Below, one piece after another: positions 1 through 8,560 of a stretch of 54,626 nt of DNA. The notes below the pieces were generated by a model. It did not search any database. It had not been told where the DNA came from and worked only from the letters and a program-made list of their open reading frames with translations. The translations under genes were made by a program, and so were the position numbers. Numbering within the stretch: the first letter of the stretch is position 1; every line of letters begins with the position of its first letter. Source of the stretch: Thermoanaerobacterium thermosulfurigenes (GTDB taxonomy: Bacteria; Bacillota; Thermoanaerobacteria; Thermoanaerobacterales; Thermoanaerobacteraceae); contig NZ_JBPODR010000016.1 of NCBI RefSeq assembly GCF_051201035.1, positions 1 through 54,626 of the forward strand, given 5' to 3'.

Positions 1-1
1 T

Positions 2-160
2 ATAAAGAAAAAATCTTACAATGTAAATAAAGATGTAAATGAATTGGAAATCGAAAAAGGATTTCAGAATGAAATTTTGGGGGATAAATTTAAAAGATGT
101 CTCCTGAAATTCAGATATATCAGGCAACAGAAGTTGCCGAAAATATTCATAATGTTTTAG
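2..160 (+). CDS. possible 3' end of an upstream gene (partial)
   Basis: A frame without stop codons runs from the window edge to a TAG at 158-160, giving 52 lysine-rich residues. The stop overlaps the AGGAGGG ribosome binding site of the next gene, a common arrangement for adjacent genes. I recognise no domain. The last 20 or so residues (many K, R, F, I) look less protein-like than the start, and an alternative frame is open from 97, so a frameshift or chance open frame is possible. Function is unknown. Confidence 0.3.
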   Translation: MKKKSYNVNKDVNELEIEKGFQNEILGDKFKRCLLKFRYIRQQKLPKIFIMF

Positions 161-171
161 GAGGGAAAATG

Positions 172-3100
172 ATGGGTATAGGAAAGAAGCTTAATAGCTT
201 TGTTTCGTTCTTATTGGCATTTCTCATGGTGTTTACAATGCCAATGAGTGAAGCATTTGCAGATACTACTTCTTCTGGACCGGCTGCACCTTTGAATCTG
301 CAAGTTTTATCAGGTTCTGTAACAGATACGGGTTTTACTCTTGTTTGGCATAAACCGGATAATTACAGTGATATTATCGACTACAAGATTACTGTAAGCG
401 ATAGTGTCTATGAACAAGTGTACTATGCAAGTGAGAATCAAACTGTCGCAAGTCCATATATTAAGCAATTTTACGATAATAATGTAGGAGATTTAAAGGA
501 TGACAGTGGAAATACTGTGATGAGTGCATATAAGATTTCTATGCATTCATTTGTGCTTACAGGGCTTAAACCTGATACGCCGTATACGATTCAAGTACAG
601 TCTATCGATGCTAATGGCGATGTATCAACACCAGTTACAATAACTCAAAGCACTGCGCCTTCAATACCGAGTGAAAACATCATAAATATAGAGTCAACAG
701 GTGCTGTAGGTGATGGCGTGCTGGCGGACGATGTAAACGGAATACCGTCATCAGGTACTTTAAATACGGCAGCAATACAAAAGGCGATTGACGAATGTCC
801 AGACGGTGGCGTTGTATTGGTGCCTGCAGGGAAAATATTTGTCACAGGACCTATACATCTTAAAAGCAATATGACACTTGATGTAGAAGGTACGCTTTTA
901 GGTACCACAGATCCAAACCAATATCCAAATCCATACGATACTGATCCGAGCCAAGTAGGACAGAAGTCAGCGCCTCTTATTTCTACAGTCAGCACGGATG
1001 TGTACGGCAATACGATACAGTATCAAAATATAAGGATTGTAGGACATGGCTTGATAAACGGTAATGGATGGGCGCAAGTTTCCAGCAAAGATACCAGCGT
1101 GCCAATTGATGATCAGTTTGATCAGTATCAAAAGGGAAATAGCAGCAACATATCGACTACTGCGAAAAACCACCTTGCATTGAATCAGTTTAATAAATAT
1201 TCAGCGCAAGGCACCAGCAATGCCTATGCTACAAGGTCTAACTTGATGGTATTTAACAATGTCAATGGACTTTACATCGGTGACGGGCTTACGGTGACAA
1301 ATCCGTCTTTCCATACAATATCTGTCACAAATTCGCAGAATGTTGTTTTAAATCAATTGATTGCTTCAACTTATGACTGCAATAATGGCGATGGTATAGA
1401 CTTTGGCAACAGCACAGGTTTGACTGTCGTAAATTCTGTATTCAATACAGGGGATGACGATGTCAACTTCGATGCAGGCGTTGGACTTTCAGGTGAACAA
1501 AATCCTCCAACGGGAGATGCATGGGTGTTTGACAACTACTTTGGTAGAGGACATGGTGTAATAGCTATGGGCAGCCATACTGCAGCGTGGATTCAGAACA
1601 TTTTAGCTGAGGACAATGTCATAAATGGAACTGCTATAGGGCTAAGAGGTAAATCTCAAAGCGGCAATGGCGGTGGTGCAAGAAATATTACATTTAGAGA
1701 TAGTGCCCTTGCGTATATAACAGATAATGACGGTTCACCATTCTTGCTAACGGATGGATACTCAAGTGCATTACCTACAGATACCAGCAATTGGGCACCA
1801 GATGAGCCGACATTCCATGACATTACGGTGGAAAATTGTACGGTAAATGGCTCTAAAAAATACGCCATAATGTTCCAGGGTGCGCCAGATGGATTTGATT
1901 ACAACATTACTTTTAACAACGTATTTTTTGGCGCTGGAACATATCAGACGAAGATTTACTATTTGAAAAACAGTACATTCAATAACGTAGTTTTCTATGG
2001 CTCTACCACTAATTACGACGGTGATCGAACGACACCTGTAAATCCATGGCATCTTGTTCATTCAACTAATATACAGTTTACGGGAAATACTACACAGCCG
2101 CAGATTCCAGAGTGGCCATCAAATAGCACAGCTACGGTGTCAAATGTGACGTACGACAGTGCATCGATAACTTGGACAAGTGCAGTTTCTGGCACTTATA
2201 CAGGATATCAGCTTGTAAGTGCAGACGGCACCATATTGGGAAAGGCTGATGGAAACACTACGACTTACGACCTTACAGGACTTAATCCAGATACTCAGTA
2301 TACAATAACTGTTGAAGCGACAGATGATCAAAACAATACGATTTTTGGGCCGATAGTTACATTTACTACTGCCAAGGCAAGCACTGCAGGGCAGGAAGGC
2401 GGTGGAACGGAGACGATAGATTACAACAAAATAGATGTATGGGACTTTGGTGCGGAACAGTTAGATCCGACAAAATATAACAATAAGTTAACTGTGGACA
2501 TTATAAACAGCTTGTATCCAGGCATTACTCCAGGAACATCGGGCGTTACGATAAATGGCTTTACACTTAACAATGGAGAATTTGTCTTTAATGATGGAGG
2601 GAAATTAAATACACACAGGCTAAGGACAATAAATACAAGCTTAACCCGGTATGACTCGAAATCTTTGAAAAGCAGTGATGGAAGTACAATTTATTCAGGA
2701 TATCTTTATTCAAATTCAAGTGCAAATCCTAATGTATATATAGGGGTTTATTTGCAAAAAGACGATATTGTAACTTTGGTAGTAGCATCGAATGGAAATC
2801 CTTCTACAATTGCTTTTGAGTCGCCAAGCGGCAATGTTTCTACACAAGTCCATACTTTAGGTTCAAGTACTGCGAGTGTAATGACATTCTATGCATCTGA
2901 AGAAGGGCTTTACAAGATATATTCTAAAGATGAAAAGCTTGTAGTGGCCAGGGTTTACAGACAGCATACAAGGCCAGTAACTGTAAGTGGCACAGTATCA
3001 GCTCCGTCAGATCTTTCGAATTATGGAATTACATTCACAAATAAAGAAAACGGAGAAGTTACAACGGCAGATGTTGTCAATGGGAAATACACAGTAACAT

Positions 3101-6100
3101 TAAACGAGAATTATGATTATGACGTAAGCCTAAACAATGCCAATGGATACCTTATTACAAGTGCGAAAACACTGTCAATAGCAAATGGTGCTGGTGATCA
3201 GACGTTTGATGTCAGTGTAGAAAAGGCGTCTCTTGTAACATTGACAGGACATATTACAGGGCTCTCGCAGGATGCGCTGGATAAGCTAAAACTAAACTTT
3301 GTATCTTCAAATATTTATGTGCCACAAATAAGCATATCAAGCGATGGATCTTACACTGTTCAGCTTGAAAATGGTGTAACTTATACCATAGATGCGGAGG
3401 GTGTTAATGATTATACCCTTAATGAAAATACGATAAGTGCGAATAGCGATGAAACGCATGATTTTGTGTTTACGCCAAAGCCTACTTATCAAATTACTGT
3501 AAATACAACAGGACTCGATGATGCTATAAAAAACAGTGCTACAATTACATTTACAAACATAAACGAGCCAGGCTATAGCTATACTTTTAATCTAACTGAT
3601 AGCAACATTAGCTTGAGAGATGGGCAATATAAGATTAGCATAAAAGGAACAGGTGAATATCCGGTTGTATTGACTCCAACACCTGATTTGATAGTAAAAG
3701 ATGCACCTGCTACAGTTAATTTGAATTTTAAACCTATAGCAAAATGGGATTTTGCCATGTACAACTCTATTGCATTGGGACCAGGTATTGAGACGATTAA
3801 TGGTTCTAACTACTATTTAGGTCTCAAACTTTCAAGCAGTGGAGTCTTTGAAAATAATTATTATCTACTGCTTTCCAAAGGCGGAACTATAGATGTTCCT
3901 GTAAAATCAGGAGACATAGTCTTTGTAAGTTACACAAGTAGTGCGGCATTTAATTTTAATAATGACGTTACTACAAATGTAGATGTCAACTTAGGAAGCA
4001 CAAATCAAATTAAGACGGCTACTTATGTTGCACAAAGCGATGGATACGTGACTTTAACTGGTATTGCTGGCAATAATGCATCACAAACATATTTAACCAG
4101 TATTAGGGTTTATACTCCGGTTCCTTATAAAGAAACTATAACTGTAGGACCAAAAGATTGTGATTATACGTCAATTAGTGATGCATTAGATGCTGTTAGA
4201 GCAATGTATCGTCCAAACAACGAAAGAGTCACTATTGAAGTTCAACCAGGTAATTACGAAGAGATGTTGGTTGTAGATGTGCCGAATGTTACCATAAAAA
4301 ATGCAAGTACACAACCAAGCATTAATTTGACAGATGAGGGCGTTGGAATTGACAAAAATGCAGTAAGAATAACTTCATATTACGGTACGGGGTATAGCTA
4401 CTATAGCATGGGCCCAGATGGCAAGTATCATGCAGATTTATTAGCTGTAAATAAGGCAAATGGCTATTTGGCATACCACAACCCAGGTGCAGGCACTACG
4501 AATGGCAGTTTCTGGAATGCAACAGTGGTTGTCTATGCCGATGGATTTGAGGCAGATGGGATCATATTTGAAAATTCATATAACCAATATATATCCGATA
4601 AAGAAGCCAATGATGTGGTTGTACCAGATGTTGGCAATAAAGGTGTAAGACCTACAGATGCAGGCGACACTGCAGTCCAAAACAAATCATTTGTAGAAAG
4701 AGCTGCTGCGCTTGCAATAGCTGATAATGCTAAGCAAATTTACTTTAACAATTGTAGATTTGTTGGAAGGCAAGATACACTATATGGTGGAAACAATTCG
4801 ATAGCAGCATTTAATAAAAGCGTAATAATGGGTTCAACTGATTATATATTTGGACCTATGACAGCCGTTTTCTATAAGTGTAAGCTTGTTTTCAACACAA
4901 GCGATGCAAGCAACGATGTAGGGTATATTACCGCTGCTCAGCAGTCATCTGGGAGAGGTTTCTTGATGTACAATTGTACTGTAACATCAACGACACCTGG
5001 TGTTGATACTGCATCTACAAAACATTCTAAACCGGGTTATTTTGGCAGACCTTGGTTGGCAAACACCAGCGAAGTTGTGTTTGATAAGACTATAATAGAA
5101 CCTACTGATTATTCCGGAACTTTGCAATCACTGATACAGCCAGCAGGTTGGCTTTCAACGCTTGGAGGAACATCACCGAAGATGTATGAATATGATACTA
5201 TGGAAGCCTTAGCAGGTGTTGACAATACATCCCAAAGAGTTTCTTGGGCTACAGTAATTAAGGATGGAAAACTGTCAGATGGCACAGATATTTCCACTGC
5301 AGATAAGGCTATTACAGCATTTCTTGGAGATTGGATACCTTTTAATATAGATCCTCAAGATGATGTTGCGGTTATAGTAAATCCAAGCGAAAATGGCAGC
5401 AGTGGTAATGGCACTACAGGGCAGGAAGGCGGAAACACTGGCGGCAGTACCAGCAATAGCGGCAGTAGCACAGGCAGTACAAACAATAACAGTGGAAACG
5501 GCAGCACAATTAGCACAAGCAATAACAATGGTGGTGCAAGCAATACAATAGGTGTTATAACAAAGAATGGCAACATTATTACATTGACGCTTGATGCAGG
5601 AAAAGCTAAAGACCTGATAATAAATTCAAAAGACAAGAAAGTAGTATTTGACATAACAACAATAGGTGAAGGACAGCAAAAAGTCGTGCAGATTTCCAAA
5701 GACATTTTAGATACAAGTGCTGCTAACGGCAAAGACATCGTCATAAAATCAGACAACGCATCAATAGAACTTACAAAAGCTGCACTTAACCAAAACCAGA
5801 TACAAAACGGCGTCAATGTATCTATAAAAGACAATGGAAAGCCTAATGTAACAAATTATGTGCCACTTTCTAATGTAGTAGACATAACAATAGGTAGTAG
5901 CAGTGGAAATGTAGCATTGGCAAAACCAGTAGAAGTAACACTGAACATATCAAAAGCTAACGATCCAAGAAAAGTAGCAGTTTACTACTACAACCCAACG
6001 ACAAATCAATGGGAGTACGTGGGTGGAAAAGTAGACGTGTCATCTGGGACAATAACATTCAATGCAACGCACTTCTCTCAATATGCTGCATTAGAATACG

Positions 6101-6651
6101 ACAAGACATTTGATGACATAAAAGACAATTGGGCGAAAGACGTAATAGAAGTATTAGCATCAAGGCATATAGTAGAAGGAATGACAGATACTCAGTATGA
6201 ACCCAATAAGACAGTAACGAGAGCAGAATTCACAGCAATGATACTGAGGCTTTTAAACATAAAAGAAGAAGCATACAGCGGAGAATTTAGTGATGTTAAG
6301 AGCGGAGACTGGTATGCAAACGCAATAGAAGCAGCATACAAAGCAGGAATAATAGAAGGTGACGGAAAGAACGCAAGGCCCAATGACAATATAACAAGAG
6401 AAGAGATGACAGCAATAGCAATGAGAGCATACGAGATGCTGACACAGTACAAAGAAGAAAACATAGGTGCTACATCATTTAGCGATGACAAATCCATAAG
6501 CGACTGGGCAAGGAATGTAGTAGCAAATGCAGCGAAATTAGGAATAGTAAATGGAGAACCCAACAATGTATTTGCACCTAAAGGTGTAGCTACGAGAGCA
6601 GAAGCAGCGGCTATCATATACGGCTTATTAGAGAAAAGCGGAAACATATAA
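172..6651 (+). CDS. SLH-anchored bifunctional polygalacturonase (GH28) / pectinesterase (CE8)
   Basis: Secreted pectin-degrading enzyme of about 2159 residues. The start at 172 (or 169) follows AGGAGGG at 159-165 and gives a signal peptide ending near SEAFA; the in-frame ATG at 97 would bury it. Order of parts: fibronectin-III domain (about 36-165); GH28 beta-helix (168-635) with GDG..D around 407-410, the acid pair D428/D429 and H461 in a GHG motif; a second FnIII (648-738); two WDF-type beta domains with carboxypeptidase-regulatory-like repeats (755-1315); pectinesterase (1320-1725) with QDTL (D1535), DYIFG (nucleophile D1557) and FGRPW (R1626); a Gly/Ser/Asn linker; a beta domain; and three SLH domains (1980-2159) that bind cell-wall polysaccharide. 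By family, CE8 removes methyl esters and GH28 cleaves the demethylated galacturonan. Monocistronic, with its own terminator. Confidence 0.93.
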   Translation: MGIGKKLNSFVSFLLAFLMVFTMPMSEAFADTTSSGPAAPLNLQVLSGSVTDTGFTLVWHKPDNYSDIIDYKITVSDSVYEQVYYASENQTVASPYIKQFYDNNVGDLKDDSGNTVMSAYKISMHSFVLTGLKPDTPYTIQVQSIDANGDVSTPVTITQSTAPSIPSENIINIESTGAVGDGVLADDVNGIPSSGTLNTAAIQKAIDECPDGGVVLVPAGKIFVTGPIHLKSNMTLDVEGTLLGTTDPNQYPNPYDTDPSQVGQKSAPLISTVSTDVYGNTIQYQNIRIVGHGLINGNGWAQVSSKDTSVPIDDQFDQYQKGNSSNISTTAKNHLALNQFNKYSAQGTSNAYATRSNLMVFNNVNGLYIGDGLTVTNPSFHTISVTNSQNVVLNQLIASTYDCNNGDGIDFGNSTGLTVVNSVFNTGDDDVNFDAGVGLSGEQNPPTGDAWVFDNYFGRGHGVIAMGSHTAAWIQNILAEDNVINGTAIGLRGKSQSGNGGGARNITFRDSALAYITDNDGSPFLLTDGYSSALPTDTSNWAPDEPTFHDITVENCTVNGSKKYAIMFQGAPDGFDYNITFNNVFFGAGTYQTKIYYLKNSTFNNVVFYGSTTNYDGDRTTPVNPWHLVHSTNIQFTGNTTQPQIPEWPSNSTATVSNVTYDSASITWTSAVSGTYTGYQLVSADGTILGKADGNTTTYDLTGLNPDTQYTITVEATDDQNNTIFGPIVTFTTAKASTAGQEGGGTETIDYNKIDVWDFGAEQLDPTKYNNKLTVDIINSLYPGITPGTSGVTINGFTLNNGEFVFNDGGKLNTHRLRTINTSLTRYDSKSLKSSDGSTIYSGYLYSNSSANPNVYIGVYLQKDDIVTLVVASNGNPSTIAFESPSGNVSTQVHTLGSSTASVMTFYASEEGLYKIYSKDEKLVVARVYRQHTRPVTVSGTVSAPSDLSNYGITFTNKENGEVTTADVVNGKYTVTLNENYDYDVSLNNANGYLITSAKTLSIANGAGDQTFDVSVEKASLVTLTGHITGLSQDALDKLKLNFVSSNIYVPQISISSDGSYTVQLENGVTYTIDAEGVNDYTLNENTISANSDETHDFVFTPKPTYQITVNTTGLDDAIKNSATITFTNINEPGYSYTFNLTDSNISLRDGQYKISIKGTGEYPVVLTPTPDLIVKDAPATVNLNFKPIAKWDFAMYNSIALGPGIETINGSNYYLGLKLSSSGVFENNYYLLLSKGGTIDVPVKSGDIVFVSYTSSAAFNFNNDVTTNVDVNLGSTNQIKTATYVAQSDGYVTLTGIAGNNASQTYLTSIRVYTPVPYKETITVGPKDCDYTSISDALDAVRAMYRPNNERVTIEVQPGNYEEMLVVDVPNVTIKNASTQPSINLTDEGVGIDKNAVRITSYYGTGYSYYSMGPDGKYHADLLAVNKANGYLAYHNPGAGTTNGSFWNATVVVYADGFEADGIIFENSYNQYISDKEANDVVVPDVGNKGVRPTDAGDTAVQNKSFVERAAALAIADNAKQIYFNNCRFVGRQDTLYGGNNSIAAFNKSVIMGSTDYIFGPMTAVFYKCKLVFNTSDASNDVGYITAAQQSSGRGFLMYNCTVTSTTPGVDTASTKHSKPGYFGRPWLANTSEVVFDKTIIEPTDYSGTLQSLIQPAGWLSTLGGTSPKMYEYDTMEALAGVDNTSQRVSWATVIKDGKLSDGTDISTADKAITAFLGDWIPFNIDPQDDVAVIVNPSENGSSGNGTTGQEGGNTGGSTSNSGSSTGSTNNNSGNGSTISTSNNNGGASNTIGVITKNGNIITLTLDAGKAKDLIINSKDKKVVFDITTIGEGQQKVVQISKDILDTSAANGKDIVIKSDNASIELTKAALNQNQIQNGVNVSIKDNGKPNVTNYVPLSNVVDITIGSSSGNVALAKPVEVTLNISKANDPRKVAVYYYNPTTNQWEYVGGKVDVSSGTITFNATHFSQYAALEYDKTFDDIKDNWAKDVIEVLASRHIVEGMTDTQYEPNKTVTRAEFTAMILRLLNIKEEAYSGEFSDVKSGDWYANAIEAAYKAGIIEGDGKNARPNDNITREEMTAIAMRAYEMLTQYKEENIGATSFSDDKSISDWARNVVANAAKLGIVNGEPNNVFAPKGVATRAEAAAIIYGLLEKSGNI

Positions 6652-6658
6652 TCATTTC

Positions 6659-6703
6659 AACTGCCAACACTTCGTAAGAAGCTGTTGGCAGTTAGCTTTT
6701 TTA
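6659..6703 (+). terminator. intrinsic terminator of the pectinase gene
   Basis: Perfect 11-bp stem (AACTGCCAACA 6659-6669 with TGTTGGCAGTT 6683-6693) followed by TAGCTTTTTT, starting 8 bases after the pectinase stop codon. Confidence 0.9.
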
Positions 6704-6756
6704 AAGCATAGTTTAAATATTTGATATGATGTAATTAAATTAAAGGTTATTAATAT

Positions 6757-6907
6757 ATGAATGATTTTGATATAAAAATGATCAAGAAATTGATATTAAA
6801 AGGTCAATGGTTATTGAGTGAACATGCTTTAGACAAACTACTTGAGAAAATTACCTCTTCCAAAATGGATTAATGAAAGAACAAGATGGGGCAAATATCA
6901 TGAATGA
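6757..6907 (+). pseudogene. remnant of a DUF4258-type partner gene
   Basis: An ATG at 6757 opens a 38-codon frame that stops at 6873. Its first 28 residues (ending LLSEHALDKL) match the usual N-terminus of DUF4258 proteins, which are about 90-100 residues long. A different frame from about 6833 to a TGA at 6905-6907 encodes a credible C-terminus (PLPKWINERTRWGKYHE). Head and tail are therefore in different frames and roughly 45-50 middle residues are missing, as after an internal deletion. The tail overlaps the start of the zinc-finger gene by 8 bases, as in intact DUF4258/YgiT pairs. The family assignment rests on short segments. Confidence 0.55.
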
Positions 6908-7133
6908 CAGGTGCTTTAAATGTGGTGGGAAATTGGAAAAGAAAGAGATAAGAATAGAAAAATGGATAGAGGATAAGCTTATTGTTATCGAGCATGTACC
7001 AGTAATGGAATGTGTAGAATGTGGTGAAAGGTATTTTGATGCAAATACATCGTTAAAGCTTGATGAGTATTTTTATGAGAAAAAACCTGTAAAGACAATC
7101 GAAGTTCCAGTCTTTGAATATAAAGAGTACTGA
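6900..7133 (+). CDS. YgiT-type zinc-finger protein (MqsA N-terminal-like)
   Basis: Small protein of 77 residues with two CxxC pairs (C5/C8 and C38/C41) around an EKWIEDKLIVIEHVPV-type segment, the hallmark of YgiT/MqsA N-terminal zinc domains. In this family the gene is usually paired with a DUF4258 or MqsR-like partner and acts as putative antitoxin. The ATG at 6900 is preferred over the upstream in-frame ATG at 6873 because it brings the first CxxC close to the start and overlaps the tail of the broken partner at 6757-6907. It lacks the HTH domain of full-length MqsA, so DNA binding is not expected. Likely an orphan survivor of a decayed module. Confidence 0.75.
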   Translation: MNDRCFKCGGKLEKKEIRIEKWIEDKLIVIEHVPVMECVECGERYFDANTSLKLDEYFYEKKPVKTIEVPVFEYKEY

Positions 7134-7161
7134 TCATTTTAAGGATTTTTTTATAAATTTG

Positions 7162-7190
7162 TTGAATTACTTAATCAAAAATGATATTAT
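7162..7190 (+). promoter_or_regulatory. sigma-A-like promoter of the hicA-hicB-secB cassette
   Basis: TTGAAT at 7162-7167 and TATTAT at 7185-7190 with a 17-base spacer, about 60 bases before the hicA start. Confidence 0.6.
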
Positions 7191-7252
7191 ATATAGTATC
7201 AAAATGTATAAGATAATTTCGTTTTGGGAATGCTTATATATGGAGGATTTCA

Positions 7253-7504
7253 ATGAGTCAAATAGAAAAACTCTTTGAAAAGATAGAGAAGAATCCTAAG
7301 AATGTCAGGTATGAACAACTTGATAAGATTTTGAGGCATTTTGGTTTTGGTGTGCGAGAACCAAAAAGTGGTTCTAGTCATGTAACATATTTTCATCCTA
7401 AATTAGCGGATATATTGACAGTGCCTAAAGATAAACCTTTTGTCAAAGAGATCTATGTTAAAAAAGCTTTAAAGATGATTCAGGATATTAGATATTATGA
7501 TTAA
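7253..7504 (+). CDS. hicA: HicA-family mRNA interferase toxin
   Basis: 83-residue protein with the HicA double-stranded-RNA-binding-like fold: an N-terminal helix, LDKILRHFGFGV, then the basic turn PKSGSSH with the family's catalytic histidine at H43, followed by the VTYFHP strand and a C-terminal helix. HicA toxins cleave mRNA and are silenced by HicB. The start follows GGAGGATTTCA at good spacing. It is the first gene of a three-gene unit with its own promoter and a terminator at 8449. No disabling mutation is visible, so the toxin appears intact. The order toxin then antitoxin is usual for hicAB. Confidence 0.88.
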   Translation: MSQIEKLFEKIEKNPKNVRYEQLDKILRHFGFGVREPKSGSSHVTYFHPKLADILTVPKDKPFVKEIYVKKALKMIQDIRYYD

Positions 7505-7534
7505 ATTGGTGTTGATTGGAGAGGTGTTAGAATA

Positions 7535-8020
7535 ATGGCAAACGAATTAAATTATAAAGTTGAACTTGTTAAACTTTCTGAAAAAGATGGTGGTGGCTAT
7601 TTAGCGTATGTACCTAAATTGCCAGGTTGTATGAGTGATGGTGAGACTCCAGAAGAAGCTTTAAAAAACGTTCAAGACGCTATAAAATGCTGGGTAGAAA
7701 CTGCAAAAGAATTAACCAGAGCAATTCCTGAATTTGATGAATATAAGGATGAAAATGATTATAGTGGGAAAATTCTTTTAAGAATGCCAAAAACTATGCA
7801 TAAAATACTTTCTGAAATGGCCGAAAAAGAAGAAATAAGTTTAAATAATTTAATTCAGAATTTACTTTCGTTTGCTATTGGATATAAAAAAGGAGAAAAA
7901 AACGTGAATATAAATTATAATGTAGTAGTTACAAGTAAAATAAACAAAAAATCTAAAGATAAATGGTATGAGAGAATAAATTCAAATATTGATATAATAG
8001 AAAAATTAGCAATGAGGTGA
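7535..8020 (+). CDS. hicB: HicB-family antitoxin with a long C-terminal extension
   Basis: 161 residues. The N-terminus has the partial RNase H fold of HicB (GGGYLAYVPKLPGCMSDG, then TPEEAL, residues about 20-45), which blocks HicA. Residues 78-115 form a ribbon-helix-helix DNA-binding domain (KILLRMPKTMHKILSEMA, then SLNNLI). The family usually ends about there, but this protein continues for about 45 residues (116-161), rich in N, K and V with a single aromatic pair W144-Y145. Because the next gene is SecB-like, this tail is a candidate chaperone-addiction segment. It starts 30 bases after hicA and ends 4 bases before the SecB-like gene. The cassette is probably autorepressed by this protein, as is known for HicB. 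Confidence 0.85.
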   Translation: MANELNYKVELVKLSEKDGGGYLAYVPKLPGCMSDGETPEEALKNVQDAIKCWVETAKELTRAIPEFDEYKDENDYSGKILLRMPKTMHKILSEMAEKEEISLNNLIQNLLSFAIGYKKGEKNVNINYNVVVTSKINKKSKDKWYERINSNIDIIEKLAMR

Positions 8021-8024
8021 AATT

Positions 8025-8441
8025 ATGTCTAAGAAAAAAAAAGAAAGTATTATTGAAAAAATTGAAAACAACGAGATTATACTTAATAAAGTTGCTGGTG
8101 AAATAATATCTAATACTATTCTTGAAAATGATGGGGACATTAAACCTGTAGAAGAATTTGAATATGAAATATTACATGTTGATGATAATTCTGCTGAAAT
8201 AAAATTAATAAGTCAAATAGGATTTGAACCAAAGACAATATTTAATATTGAAATTGAATTAATAGGAAAATTTAATTTCAAACAAACTATAACAATAAAA
8301 AAAATTGAAGAAAATATAATAGATATTTTGAATTTTATGGCGGATAAAATGAGTTTTATCGTTAGCTTTATTACTAATGAAATGTTAAAACAACCATATG
8401 TTTTACCGCCAATTGTTAAATTAAAAAATAATAAAAACTAA
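8025..8441 (+). CDS. SecB-like chaperone of a toxin-antitoxin-chaperone cassette
   Basis: 138 residues. After a charged N-terminus come the alternating strands typical of SecB (FEYEILHV, AEIKLISQIGFE, TIFNIEIELIGKFNFK) and then a helix plus the C-terminal pattern SFIVSFITNEMLKQP...LPPIVKL, matching the SecB helix followed by its conserved PPxxLxP-like end. SecB normally keeps exported proteins unfolded in Proteobacteria and is not the general export chaperone of Firmicutes. SecB-like proteins beside TA genes form known TAC systems in which the chaperone protects the antitoxin. It is 4 bases after hicB with an AATGAGGTGAAATT ribosome binding site and is followed by a terminator. The call rests on fold pattern and context, since sequence identity to classical SecB is low. 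Confidence 0.7.
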   Translation: MSKKKKESIIEKIENNEIILNKVAGEIISNTILENDGDIKPVEEFEYEILHVDDNSAEIKLISQIGFEPKTIFNIEIELIGKFNFKQTITIKKIEENIIDILNFMADKMSFIVSFITNEMLKQPYVLPPIVKLKNNKN

Positions 8442-8448
8442 AAAAGTT

Positions 8449-8476
8449 AAAAAGCAGGCTTGATGTCTGCTTTTTT
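8449..8476 (+). terminator. intrinsic terminator of the hicAB-secB cassette
   Basis: AAAAAGCAG (8449-8457) pairs with CTGCTTTTT (8467-8475), with a T run, 8 bases after the SecB-like stop codon. Confidence 0.8.
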
Positions 8477-8524
8477 AATGCTTGTTAAGCTTCTGATCAT
8501 TAAGGGTTTTTTTACTAAAATTTG

Positions 8525-8554
8525 TTGCAATCGTTTTGTCCCCAGTGGTATAAT
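8525..8554 (+). promoter_or_regulatory. sigma-A promoter of the 6S-like RNA
   Basis: TTGCAA at 8525-8530 and a consensus TATAAT at 8549-8554 with an 18-base spacer. Transcription would begin near 8561, about 12 bases before the first arm of the structured RNA. Confidence 0.65.
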
Positions 8555-8560
8555 ATTTGT

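Noticed and set aside
97..171. Upstream start of the pectinase at 97
   Set aside because: It would put 24-25 residues in front of the signal peptide and ignore the AGGAGGG at 159-165.
4460..4648. 62-codon forward frame within the pectinesterase domain
   Set aside because: It overlaps the reading frame that carries catalytic motifs and has no ribosome binding site.
5355..5834. 159-codon reverse-strand frame in the pectinase gene
   Set aside because: Opposite the Gly/Ser/Asn linker, which produces runs of L, V and P when read backwards.
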